Shown here one piece after another: positions 44,866 to 53,579 of a stretch of DNA of 64,000 bases. The DNA is from Methanofastidiosum sp. Lineage in GTDB: Archaea; Methanobacteriota_B; Thermococci; Methanofastidiosales; Methanofastidiosaceae. The stretch spans positions 131,698 to 195,697 of the forward strand of contig DAOSDU010000002.1 of NCBI GenBank assembly GCA_035362715.1, given 5' to 3'. The notes beneath the pieces are model-generated. The model was given only the letters and a program-made list of their open reading frames with translations, was not told where the DNA came from and did not search any database. The position numbers and the translations under genes were made by a program. Position 1 is the first letter of the stretch. Each line of letters opens with the position of its first letter.

Positions 44866-45355
44866 ATAATGGGATGTAAGGATTTATTTTTATTAAAATA
44901 AGAAATGAAAAACCTATTCCTAGTGCATATGCCAATATATCGTGGGCAATAAGCCAACTATAATCTTTTTCAAAAAGGTATATTGTCACGACTAGTCTTA
45001 ATATATTCAAAAATAATAGGCTTATAAGAAATAAAGATAGATATACTATTTTTTTAGTTAATGTTAGTGAGGAAAGTACAAATAAAGATGTGAATATGGC
45101 ACCTGAAGCTAATCCAATACACCTTTTAGAGATCTCATAATTTCCAACAGCTACAAATTTCTCAGATATAATAAGTGGCTTTTGTATGTCTAAAAGTGCT
45201 ATCCCTTCCTTAACAGCTTCCGCTGTGAATATCCTAATTGGGGTATAATCGCTTATAACATAAAGAAATATGGAAACTATTGTTCCCTTAATAAAAAATA
45301 ATAACTTAACATAATTGCCCTCTCCATATTTCTCAATTATCTTATCTTTTATCAT
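44858..45355 (-). CDS. Archaeosortase/exosortase-family membrane transpeptidase
   Basis: 165 aa with about five membrane segments. The candidate catalytic triad matches the family order: Cys79 (RCIGLASG), Arg120 (NILRLVV) and His138 (WLIAHDI), each near a membrane boundary. Archaeosortases cut C-terminal sorting signals of surface proteins and transfer them to lipid. No protein in this window has an obvious PGF-CTERM-like tail, so substrates are elsewhere. Start ATG at 45355. Lies between the glycosyltransferase and MinD-like genes. Confidence 0.78.
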   Translation of the reverse strand: MIKDKIIEKYGEGNYVKLLFFIKGTIVSIFLYVISDYTPIRIFTAEAVKEGIALLDIQKPLIISEKFVAVGNYEISKRCIGLASGAIFTSLFVLSSLTLTKKIVYLSLFLISLLFLNILRLVVTIYLFEKDYSWLIAHDILAYALGIGFSFLILIKINPYIPLFK

Positions 45356-45429
45356 TTATTTTTCAATAATAGAGACAGTTTTAAGTTTTTCCTTATTAAT
45401 TTTGTAGATTTCGTAACATTCAGGGATAA

Positions 45430-45440
45430 TTTTATATATT
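45430..45440 (+). promoter_or_regulatory. TATA box of the MinD-like operon
   Basis: TTTTATATATT about 45 nt before the TTG start, followed by a GGAGGAG Shine-Dalgarno at about 45467-45473. Confidence 0.5.
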
Positions 45441-45478
45441 AATTTACTTTTAATTATATAAACAACGGAGGAGTTTTA

Positions 45479-46249
45479 TTGGGAGAGTCGCTAGTAATAT
45501 CATCAGGAAAGGGTGGTGTGGGCAAAACTACTATTTCTGCTAATTTAGGCATTGCTCTTTCTGAAGTTGGACTCAATGTTCTAATTTTTGACGCAGATAT
45601 AACTATGGCTAATCTTGAACTCATATTTGGGATGGAGGGATTACCAAAGACAATACAGGATGTATTGGAAGATAAGGCAAGGCCCCAAGATATAATTTAT
45701 GAGGGCCCAGGTGGGGTAAAAGTCGTCCCAGCAGGTCTTTCGTTAAGAAGATTAAAAAAATCCGATCCTGATAAAATTAATGAAATATTTAAATTCTTTG
45801 TTGACAAAGTTGATTTGTTAATAATTGATGGGCCACCTGGTCTTGAAGTAGATGCCGTAACTTCTATCGCAGCTTCAGATAATATGCTTTTGATAGTAAA
45901 TCCTGAAATAACTTCTTTGTCAGATGCATTGAAGATAAAACTTATAGCAGAAAAATTAGGCACAAGAATACTAGGAGTTATCGTAAACAGGGTTAGAGGA
46001 GATCCAACAGAAGTTTCTGGGCCTGAAATAGAAGCAATACTGGAACTTAGAATAATTGGTAATGTTCCAGAAGACCAAATAGTAAAGAAATCAACAACAC
46101 TAGGTAAACCTTTTGTATTATTGGACCCAAAATCTCCGGCTTCACTAGCTATTAAAGATATTGCAAAAAAAATTGCAGGAAAGAAGACGGAATTTCAACC
46201 TTCCAACAAATCGATGAATAAATTAATGGGAGGCCTATTTGGGAGATGA
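45479..46249 (+). CDS. MinD/ParA-family ATPase
   Basis: 256 aa. Deviant Walker A KGGVGKTT (about residues 11-18), switch I near DADITMANL, and switch II/Walker B LLIIDGPPGLE are typical of MinD. The C-terminus is Lys-rich (KKIAGKKTEF...MNKLMGGLFGR), with an amphipathic tail that could bind membrane as in MinD. TTG start with GGAGGAG upstream. The stop lies just before the small membrane protein and giant surface protein, suggesting it positions or assembles that complex (inference). Confidence 0.85.
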   Translation: MGESLVISSGKGGVGKTTISANLGIALSEVGLNVLIFDADITMANLELIFGMEGLPKTIQDVLEDKARPQDIIYEGPGGVKVVPAGLSLRRLKKSDPDKINEIFKFFVDKVDLLIIDGPPGLEVDAVTSIAASDNMLLIVNPEITSLSDALKIKLIAEKLGTRILGVIVNRVRGDPTEVSGPEIEAILELRIIGNVPEDQIVKKSTTLGKPFVLLDPKSPASLAIKDIAKKIAGKKTEFQPSNKSMNKLMGGLFGR

Positions 46250-46253
46250 TTGT

Positions 46254-46457
46254 ATGGCATTATTAGACATAATGATTAACAGCTGGATTATAATTTTTAT
46301 TATTGCCATAGTCAGTATAATTATTAATGTAATCTTGGGTGTTAGGGTTTATATGCAAGGAGAAGAGCTCCAAAGATTACGCGGGGGCAGGTTATCCAGG
46401 GAGGAACTTGAAATATTAAGGGCCCGTCTTGCTAGAATTAAAAAACTTTCCAAATAA
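46254..46457 (+). CDS. Small single-span membrane protein with coiled-coil tail
   Basis: 67 aa. One membrane segment (about 9-33) is followed by a charged heptad-like helix (GEELQRLRGGRLSREELEILRARLARI). The ATG at 46254 lies 5 bp after the MinD-like stop; an in-frame TTG at 46239 inside MinD is less likely. Not recognised; it could be a membrane adaptor linking the ATPase to the next gene's product. Confidence 0.6.
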   Translation: MALLDIMINSWIIIFIIAIVSIIINVILGVRVYMQGEELQRLRGGRLSREELEILRARLARIKKLSK

Positions 46458-46563
46458 CCCTATGATTATTCTTAAAATTATACTTTTCTATTTTATAGTT
46501 ACAAGAATTAATCACTAATTCTAAATATTAAAAATAGTTATTGTTAAGCAATAATACCAAAAG

Positions 46564-46574
46564 CTTTATATATT
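46564..46574 (+). promoter_or_regulatory. Promoter of the giant surface-protein gene
   Basis: AAAGCTTTATATATTTA about 45-50 nt before the ATG, with AGGTGGA as ribosome site. A TTATTG/CAATAA inverted repeat (46538-46554) lies directly upstream. Confidence 0.5.
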
Positions 46575-46619
46575 TATCAAATCATAATTGGTAGTGGATA
46601 TTCATAACTAGGTGGAACA

Positions 46620-49600
46620 ATGCAAAAATCCAATTATTTATATTTGCTAAATATATTTTTATTATCGATATTTATTATCGGCATTGTTGCAACTCCGGTT
46701 TTGGCGCAAGGCGTAATATCTGGAAGAGTAACCGATGATAACGTAACGCCACAAGGAATTAGCGGTGCTATAGTTGATGCTTACAAAGCAAATGATGCCA
46801 ATGCTTGCCCTACTATAAAAGGGATGGCAACAACTGATGTTAATGGTACATATTATATATACCCATTAGAACATGGAATGTATAGAATTAGGGCTTATGC
46901 GCCTGGTTATAAGTCAGAGTATCCTTTTTCTATGCTAGCCAATACCTGTACAACTTCATGTTCTCCTGATTATAACTTGACACTTAACGATACAAATGGT
47001 AGTATTATAGGGCGTGTTTTTCAGCCCGATGGAATAACTCCCATTGAAGGCGCAACTGTTAGGGCTTACTACCCGGGAACAGAAAATGTATTAGCAAGTT
47101 CTTTAACATCTGCAGAAGGTAATTATACCCTTTCTAATTTGGAAGGCGTATATGATATAGAAGCATCTGGAGTAGGATGGCTTCCAAAAAAAATAAGAGT
47201 TACTGTTCCACCATTACCTTCGGTACTAATTCAAGATTTTGTTCTTTTACCTGGACCTTATTATGATCCGGATGCAGTATTCATGGGATGGGTAGAAATT
47301 GGTGATTTGACAGTCGTGGGAGATTACACCATACTACTTAAAGATCTCCAGAGAAGGCATCCATTAATGCCCCCTGAAAGAGGTATTTTGGAAGTATATA
47401 GAAAAGGTACAATGGTAATCCAACAGGTTGTAGTTCCCGGGGATACATTGTATATAGATGAAATAATGAAAATAAAGGTAAATGAGATTAATGATCACGA
47501 AAATGCCAATTATTTTGGTAGATACAAACTTAACATAACTGTAACTAAAAGAAAAGAGCCGGAACTATCTATTAATCTGACAACTCTGTACATTGGAGAA
47601 ATAGATGATAAAGATAGAACTTTCTTGAGAGGAAGTAAAGAAGGAATAAAAACAGTCCTTCTAGGCGATGTCGATATCAACGCAAGTTCAGGGTCTGTTG
47701 AATTTGATGACAATACTTATAATTTCAATGTCTCCGCAATAAATGGAAACATTCAATACGTATATAATTTTGAAGAAGTCAACGGTTCATTTGTCCAACC
47801 TGGTGAATTACGTCAAGGAGATATTATTACTATAGGAAAAGATGGCACTTGTAAAAATATTAGGCAATTAACAATTTATGAGATGGGCGGAAGCACAGTA
47901 ATTTGGGCGCCAATAATACATTCAATAATGAGGCCAGAAGATTTTGAATTTGAAACTGAAAACGAAATAGAAAAGCCTCAGTCAGACACTACATTTTGGT
48001 ATGTAACTGAAATTGAGAATACCGGAGATATACCTGCAAAAAATATTAAAATACATATAACCGCTAAAGATTTCACTTTTTTGACCGGTAATAACTGCTA
48101 TTGTGGCTCAGACAATGAAGCATGTCTTGAAATAAAATCCATGGAGCCTGATGAAAAAAGACTAATTGTATTCAAATTTAAAGCCCCTCAAACTGATTAC
48201 CTAAAAGTATCACCTATCCAAATTGATTTGTCATATCAAATGGGATATTTTAATGAAAAAGAACAGGAAGTAATTCAGGATTATTCAAAAAGCGATAAAA
48301 CTTTAATTACAATAGTCCCAAAGCAACCAGAATTTCAAATTACAAGAAATATAGTTAAAGAAAAACTTTTCGTTGGGGAGACTACTGACGTTGAGGTCAG
48401 AATAAAGAATACTGGAGATATAACGGCTACAAAGATAAAATTAATTGATTATATTCCAGATGGATTTGAACTAATCGACGGTAGCGCTACAATGAATATC
48501 GATAAAATGGTAAAAAATGAAACATTCACTCTAATCTATAAAGTAAAAGCTCTTGAAATGGGAGAATTTGAATTTAAAACTCAATTAATCTTTGAAGATG
48601 AAGCAGGGAAAAACTACAAAACAACTTCAAAACTTGAACCAGTTACCGTAAGCAAAGAATTCCCAAGACTTGAGATTCTTAAAAAATTGGATAGAGTTAC
48701 AATATCTAGGGGAGATTCCGTTATTGTAGTATTAGTTGTGAGAAACACTGGAAATAAAATTGCAAGAGATGTACAAGTTCTTGATTTCGTTCCCGAAGGA
48801 TTTAGATTAATTGATGATCCCAAAACAAAAAGAATAGAGTATACAATCTCTGAGCTAAAACCAGAACAAGAAAGAATGTTCAAGTATATAATAACTGCAT
48901 CTTACCCCGGGGAATATAAAATAGGGGATACAAAATTATTGTATTATGACTTAGAAGGTCACAGTTTTGAACATATTGCATCAGGTACATCTGTAAGAGT
49001 AAATGGCGAGCCCAAAATAACAATCTCCAATATTCAATACTTCAACGAAGAATATTCTTTTGCCGATTATAAATATGTGGATGTTGTATTAACTTTAACG
49101 AATACAGGGGATGGCCTTGCAAAGAAAATTAGTTTCATCAATGCTATTTCAGGAGATATAGAGTTAGTTGACGGTGAATTGGGAGGGTTCATCGATACTC
49201 TAAAACAGGGTGATTCAAAAACAAGTAAATTCACAGTTAGAGTTCTTCAAGAAAATAAGGATAAGATATTCACAATTAATACCTCTTCAGAATTTGAGGA
49301 TATAGCTGGAAAAAAATCTAAATCTGAAGTATCAACAAATATAACTGTTGGCGGGAGGGCTCCAACTATAAATTTGCTAAGACAAGAATCTGAGTATAAG
49401 TCTGACATAATTAGAATTGGCCATATCATTCCAGTAGTTACAATAATTACAAACACAGGTGATGGCGATGCTAAAAACGTAAGGATTGAAGATAGAATAC
49501 CTTCAAACCTTCAAGTAACAACAGGTATCAATTATTGGGGAGGTCAATTAAAACCAGAGGAGAGAGTAACTTTAAGATACACTTTAGTACCTTCTCAAGG

Positions 49601-51590
49601 TGGAGAATACCAAATTGGCCAAACTTTATCAACATATGAAGATGAATGGGGGGTCAAAGGGACTAAATCTTTATCTCCAACTCTAGTCACAGTGTGGGGA
49701 CCTTCAATTTCTAGAACTATATCTACAAATGAGATTGAAGAAGGGGAAACAGTAAAGATAACTTACAAAATCAAAAACTGGGGAAAAGACGATATTTACG
49801 AAGTTAAATTAGTTGAAGTCCTCCCGCCAGGATTTGAGATAATTTCTGGCGATAAGGAAATAATCATTGGGGAAATAAAAGGCGGAAGTGAAGTATCAAA
49901 AGAGATGCAGGTAAAATTTACAAAATCTGGAGCATTCATCTTAGAAGATTCTAAGTTTTTCTGGAAAAATGCCTTCGAAGAATCAAAATCTTTGGATATG
50001 GAAAGAACAACAATTAGCGTTAAAGCAAAACCAGAACCACAAACTAGTTTACCAAGTGTTCCTCAATCTGTAACTCAGACAATACAGGATATTAAATCCT
50101 CGCCTTATGCACCTTTTATTATAATTGCAATTATTGTATTACTTTTGTCAATAGTTGGGTACTCAGTTTACAAATCCATGAGATCAAAAGGGCCATCTAC
50201 CGCAATACTTTCGATGCCAAAAGATGGAACTCCACCAACTAGACCGGAAACAGTCAAAAAAGAAAAAATAAAATCCAAGAAAGGATTTAAACTTTTTTCA
50301 AAGCAAAAAGAAAAAGTAGTTAAATCTGATCAAAAGGCGCCTGTATCTTTTGAAGCCCAAGTTAAACCATTAGTTAAAGAATCAAAAAAAGAGAAGAAAA
50401 GTTTTGGACTATTTTCTAAAAAGGAAAAAACACCTCCCAAAGAAAGAGTCCCAGTGCCGGTATCTCCAAATCTTGAAGTTGAAAATAAATTTAAAGAATT
50501 TGTAACACGTGATGGGGGCGAGAATATTTTAACAAAAGATCAGATTAATCAAGAAATACTTGGCAAAAGAGTTGCACCTCCTGCATTAAAACAAAAACAA
50601 AAGAATAAATTTTCACTATTTTCAAAGAAAAAAGAAGGAATACCTCAAGAAAAAAAGTCTTTTTCACTGGATCATTTATCCAATTCACGGGAAGATAAAG
50701 AAATCAAGAAGGAACAACTGAAAAAAGAACTAGAATCTGTAAATATTTTAGAGGAAGAACTACCTTTATTAAAAGATAAATTTAAGAATATTAATGGAAA
50801 GGCAGAAGCTAGATATACACCTATAGTTAATTCGATAATGAAAGAAGACACTGAAAATAGACCTCCGGAAGTAGAATTTAGGGCCCCTGAAGAGATAAGA
50901 AAAGAGCTCGAAGAAATGAAATTGACCTTACAAGATAAAGATAAAATAGAATCCCTTGATTCGTTTGAAATAGAATCTTTGAGGTCTGAGATTTCTAAGA
51001 CACTAGAGGAGATAGAAAAAAGACAAGAAAATATATCTAGAGATGAAGAGCAAATTAATATTCAACACAATATTGAACAAGAATCTTCTCGTATAGATCT
51101 CATGGACAGAAAAGAACTTGATGAATTCCAGATTAAAATTTTAAATGAACTTGATGATCTTGAAATTAAGAAAAATATTGATTTTGAAGAAGAACAGTTG
51201 AAAGAAATAAAAGGAAGAGTAGTCCCCAAGAATGTTGATTTGGATCTTCCCCCCTCCGTAGAAAGAGCATACAAAGAGTTTAGACAAAAGAAGAATAAGG
51301 GGGAACCAGAGAATCCATTTAAAGAAGAGGGCAATGGATCAAGTAAAAAGGGCAGTTCTTGGACAAATAACTTTAAACATAACAATACTTCGCCAGAAAT
51401 ACCTTCTTCAATTAAGGAATTACTAGAAAAAAGATCTTCTAGTTCAAACGACGCCTATACTTCAATACCAGATCCAAAAGAACTCATTAAAGGGAAGAAA
51501 GAAAATAATACTCGCTTCTTTTCCAACAATCCAACATCAGTTCCAGACCCAAAAGAAGTGATAAAAGGTAAGAAGAAAAACCAAATATGA
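46620..51590 (+). CDS. Giant envelope protein with DUF11/CARDB-like repeats and long cytoplasmic tail
   Basis: 1656 aa. Signal peptide (1-30); two carboxypeptidase-regulatory-like beta domains (about 32-115 and 126-205); an S-layer-like region (about 215-440). About six repeats of roughly 130 aa follow (about 455-1140), each with a (K/T)NTGD core then a pattern such as VPEGFRLIDG. One membrane span lies at about 1163-1187. The tail of about 470 aa is Lys/Glu-rich and predicted intracellular: three LFSK(K/Q) motifs (about 1225, 1264, 1334), long coiled-coil stretches (1400-1560) and two PDPKE(L/V)IKGKK repeats at the end. Such a large internal tail is unusual for a surface protein. It follows the MinD-like ATPase and a small membrane protein. 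It may couple the envelope to internal structure; function is not established. Confidence 0.8.
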   Translation: MQKSNYLYLLNIFLLSIFIIGIVATPVLAQGVISGRVTDDNVTPQGISGAIVDAYKANDANACPTIKGMATTDVNGTYYIYPLEHGMYRIRAYAPGYKSEYPFSMLANTCTTSCSPDYNLTLNDTNGSIIGRVFQPDGITPIEGATVRAYYPGTENVLASSLTSAEGNYTLSNLEGVYDIEASGVGWLPKKIRVTVPPLPSVLIQDFVLLPGPYYDPDAVFMGWVEIGDLTVVGDYTILLKDLQRRHPLMPPERGILEVYRKGTMVIQQVVVPGDTLYIDEIMKIKVNEINDHENANYFGRYKLNITVTKRKEPELSINLTTLYIGEIDDKDRTFLRGSKEGIKTVLLGDVDINASSGSVEFDDNTYNFNVSAINGNIQYVYNFEEVNGSFVQPGELRQGDIITIGKDGTCKNIRQLTIYEMGGSTVIWAPIIHSIMRPEDFEFETENEIEKPQSDTTFWYVTEIENTGDIPAKNIKIHITAKDFTFLTGNNCYCGSDNEACLEIKSMEPDEKRLIVFKFKAPQTDYLKVSPIQIDLSYQMGYFNEKEQEVIQDYSKSDKTLITIVPKQPEFQITRNIVKEKLFVGETTDVEVRIKNTGDITATKIKLIDYIPDGFELIDGSATMNIDKMVKNETFTLIYKVKALEMGEFEFKTQLIFEDEAGKNYKTTSKLEPVTVSKEFPRLEILKKLDRVTISRGDSVIVVLVVRNTGNKIARDVQVLDFVPEGFRLIDDPKTKRIEYTISELKPEQERMFKYIITASYPGEYKIGDTKLLYYDLEGHSFEHIASGTSVRVNGEPKITISNIQYFNEEYSFADYKYVDVVLTLTNTGDGLAKKISFINAISGDIELVDGELGGFIDTLKQGDSKTSKFTVRVLQENKDKIFTINTSSEFEDIAGKKSKSEVSTNITVGGRAPTINLLRQESEYKSDIIRIGHIIPVVTIITNTGDGDAKNVRIEDRIPSNLQVTTGINYWGGQLKPEERVTLRYTLVPSQGGEYQIGQTLSTYEDEWGVKGTKSLSPTLVTVWGPSISRTISTNEIEEGETVKITYKIKNWGKDDIYEVKLVEVLPPGFEIISGDKEIIIGEIKGGSEVSKEMQVKFTKSGAFILEDSKFFWKNAFEESKSLDMERTTISVKAKPEPQTSLPSVPQSVTQTIQDIKSSPYAPFIIIAIIVLLLSIVGYSVYKSMRSKGPSTAILSMPKDGTPPTRPETVKKEKIKSKKGFKLFSKQKEKVVKSDQKAPVSFEAQVKPLVKESKKEKKSFGLFSKKEKTPPKERVPVPVSPNLEVENKFKEFVTRDGGENILTKDQINQEILGKRVAPPALKQKQKNKFSLFSKKKEGIPQEKKSFSLDHLSNSREDKEIKKEQLKKELESVNILEEELPLLKDKFKNINGKAEARYTPIVNSIMKEDTENRPPEVEFRAPEEIRKELEEMKLTLQDKDKIESLDSFEIESLRSEISKTLEEIEKRQENISRDEEQINIQHNIEQESSRIDLMDRKELDEFQIKILNELDDLEIKKNIDFEEEQLKEIKGRVVPKNVDLDLPPSVERAYKEFRQKKNKGEPENPFKEEGNGSSKKGSSWTNNFKHNNTSPEIPSSIKELLEKRSSSSNDAYTSIPDPKELIKGKKENNTRFFSNNPTSVPDPKEVIKGKKKNQI

Positions 51591-51652
51591 ATGTCTGGTT
51601 AATTTATACGAAAATCTTTTATAACAATTTTGATAAACTTATACGTGTTTTA

Positions 51653-52402
51653 ATGTCTCGCTTTGTATCACAGAATATCTCAAATATTAAACCAGTAATC
51701 GAATCGATATCTGAGCTGACTGGCGAATGCTTGTTCACAATAAACAAAAATGGTATATATATTGAAGGGACGGATCCTTCTCTTATATCTAAAGTAGAAT
51801 TTTTAATGCCCGCTAAATCTTTTGATAAATTTGAAATAGATGCTGAAGAATCAGTCGGGGTTAATATAGATTCTTTCGCGAAGATATGTAGAAGGGCTTA
51901 TCAAAACGAATTAATGAGTATTGATATAAATTCTAAAGCGGGTAAAGTAGAGCTTATTCTAGAAAGTGATTTTAAAAGAAATTTTGAATTTACTTTACTT
52001 TCAACTACTAATTTCAGTATCCCTCAATTAAATCCTAAATATTCAACTTTTATTGAAATTGATAGTAAAATATTTAGAGACATTATCAAAGATATGGCCG
52101 TTATAGGGGGAACAATTCTTTTTTCAATCCATAAAAATAATATTTCTATTTCCTCTGAAGATTATACTTCTAAGGCATTGGCTGAAATCTCTTCAGAATC
52201 AAAATCTATAAAAAAATTTGAAGCTAAAACTATTCAACGTTCAAAATACAATCTTAACTATATCCTAAGTTTCTTAAGTGCGTTTGCCGTTTCAGATTAT
52301 CTTAAAATATCTGTTGGGGGATCAAAACTTCCCTTGAAACTTGAATACCAAATAGGTGAAGAAGGCCGATTTACACTATACCTTGCTCCAATGGAGATAT
52401 AG
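51653..52402 (+). CDS. pcn: DNA polymerase sliding clamp PCNA
   Basis: 249-aa homotrimeric clamp tethering polymerase, ligase and Fen to DNA. The two-domain fold is recognisable, ending LEYQIGEEGRFTLYLAPMEI. The frame is open to 51587, but the ATG at 51653 gives the normal length and lies about 28 nt after a TTTTATAAC element, so a near-leaderless mRNA is likely. The longer form would add 22 unrelated residues. Followed at zero distance by trm-G10. Confidence 0.93.
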   Translation: MSRFVSQNISNIKPVIESISELTGECLFTINKNGIYIEGTDPSLISKVEFLMPAKSFDKFEIDAEESVGVNIDSFAKICRRAYQNELMSIDINSKAGKVELILESDFKRNFEFTLLSTTNFSIPQLNPKYSTFIEIDSKIFRDIIKDMAVIGGTILFSIHKNNISISSEDYTSKALAEISSESKSIKKFEAKTIQRSKYNLNYILSFLSAFAVSDYLKISVGGSKLPLKLEYQIGEEGRFTLYLAPMEI

Positions 52403-53401
52403 ATGAATCTTTTATTTTTTCTTTCAGGGAGTAGTACCCTATTTGCCAAAGAGGAAGTCATTTCTTTGCTGAATTCTTATGGAATAAAATATCAAATAAT
52501 CTTTAGTGAAGGGCAATTTCTAATAATTAAAACTAGTAGTGTTATAATTGATTTTATTTTCCGATTAGGTCTGACCCATTTTGTATTGGATATTATTTCT
52601 GATTTAGTTATCGATGACAAAATAGATAAATCTCTTTCAGAAATCCAATGGGATTCTCAACTTAACTTTGATAGAACTTTTAAAGTAAGAGTTAAGAATA
52701 AAGAGAAAAAAGAATATAATAATATTGAACTTCTCATTGCAAAGTCTATATCAAAATATTTTGAAAATAATATAAAAGCAGATTTAACAAATCCGATGGA
52801 TGAAATAATCGGATTGACTTTTAAAAATAAATTATATATTGGGAAAAAAATCTTTGAAAGAAATAAGAAGGATTTCAACAAAAGAAAACCACAATTAAGG
52901 CCATTTTTTTCACCTACTTCAATAGACCCGCGTATTGCAAGAGCAATGATTAATATTTCACAAGCTCAAAAAGAGATCTTAGACCCTTTTGCAGGAACAG
53001 GAGGTATTCTAATTGAAGCAGGCCTTATAGGACTCGATACGTATGGCCTTGATATTGAGGAAAAAAGCGCGATAGGAACAAAAACGAATCTTTTAAATTA
53101 TGGGATAAAAAACTTTGACATTAGATCAGGAGACGCAAGGAAAATATCTGAGATATTTGAAAGGAACTTTGAATCTATAGTTACTGATGCGCCATACGGC
53201 CGTTCCACTAAAATAGACAAGGATAAAGAGAAGATGTACACGGATTGTTTTTTGTCGATACTAGAATCTTTCAAAAAACGATGTGTGATTGGATTAGATA
53301 GAGAATATCCATTTGATGAAATAGGATTTCGCATTGAGAGCATCTATAGCTTTAGAGTTCACAAAAGCCTTACTAGATATCTTCATGTTCTGTCAAGATG
53401 A
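52403..53401 (+). CDS. tRNA (guanine10-N2)-dimethyltransferase (Trm-G10 type)
   Basis: 332 aa. An N-terminal THUMP-containing region (about 1-150) binds tRNA. A Rossmann methyltransferase follows: DPFAGTGG (about 193-200), SGDARK, and the catalytic TDAPYGRS (about 252-259), the D-A-P-Y form of the exocyclic-amine N-methyltransferase motif. ATG directly after the PCNA stop. Confidence 0.85.
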   Translation: MNLLFFLSGSSTLFAKEEVISLLNSYGIKYQIIFSEGQFLIIKTSSVIIDFIFRLGLTHFVLDIISDLVIDDKIDKSLSEIQWDSQLNFDRTFKVRVKNKEKKEYNNIELLIAKSISKYFENNIKADLTNPMDEIIGLTFKNKLYIGKKIFERNKKDFNKRKPQLRPFFSPTSIDPRIARAMINISQAQKEILDPFAGTGGILIEAGLIGLDTYGLDIEEKSAIGTKTNLLNYGIKNFDIRSGDARKISEIFERNFESIVTDAPYGRSTKIDKDKEKMYTDCFLSILESFKKRCVIGLDREYPFDEIGFRIESIYSFRVHKSLTRYLHVLSR

Positions 53402-53476
53402 TAATCAATTCATATATTCTTGAGGACGCAGAAGTCAGTAATAGCGTGATTTTAATATTAATGATTATTTTTTATA

Positions 53477-53499
53477 ATATTATTGTTAATCAATAATAT
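53477..53499. terminator. AT-rich hairpin between convergent trm-G10 and A2 genes
   Basis: Perfect 9-bp inverted repeat ATATTATTG / CAATAATAT with a 5-nt TTAAT loop, centred in the convergent intergenic space 53402-53579. Likely bidirectional terminator. Confidence 0.45.
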
Positions 53500-53579
53500 G
53501 TTAAAGCTTTTCAAAACTGTGTATTCTGAAATTGAATAATGTAATTTAATTTAAAATATAAATATTAAAAGATGGTAAT

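Noticed and set aside
45356..45470. Protein-like open frame directly upstream of the archaeosortase gene (ends SIIEK)
   Set aside because: It contains no ATG, GTG or TTG start between its bounding stops and overlaps the MinD promoter.
51587..51652. 22-residue N-terminal extension of PCNA
   Set aside because: Covers a TATA-like element and is absent from PCNA proteins.
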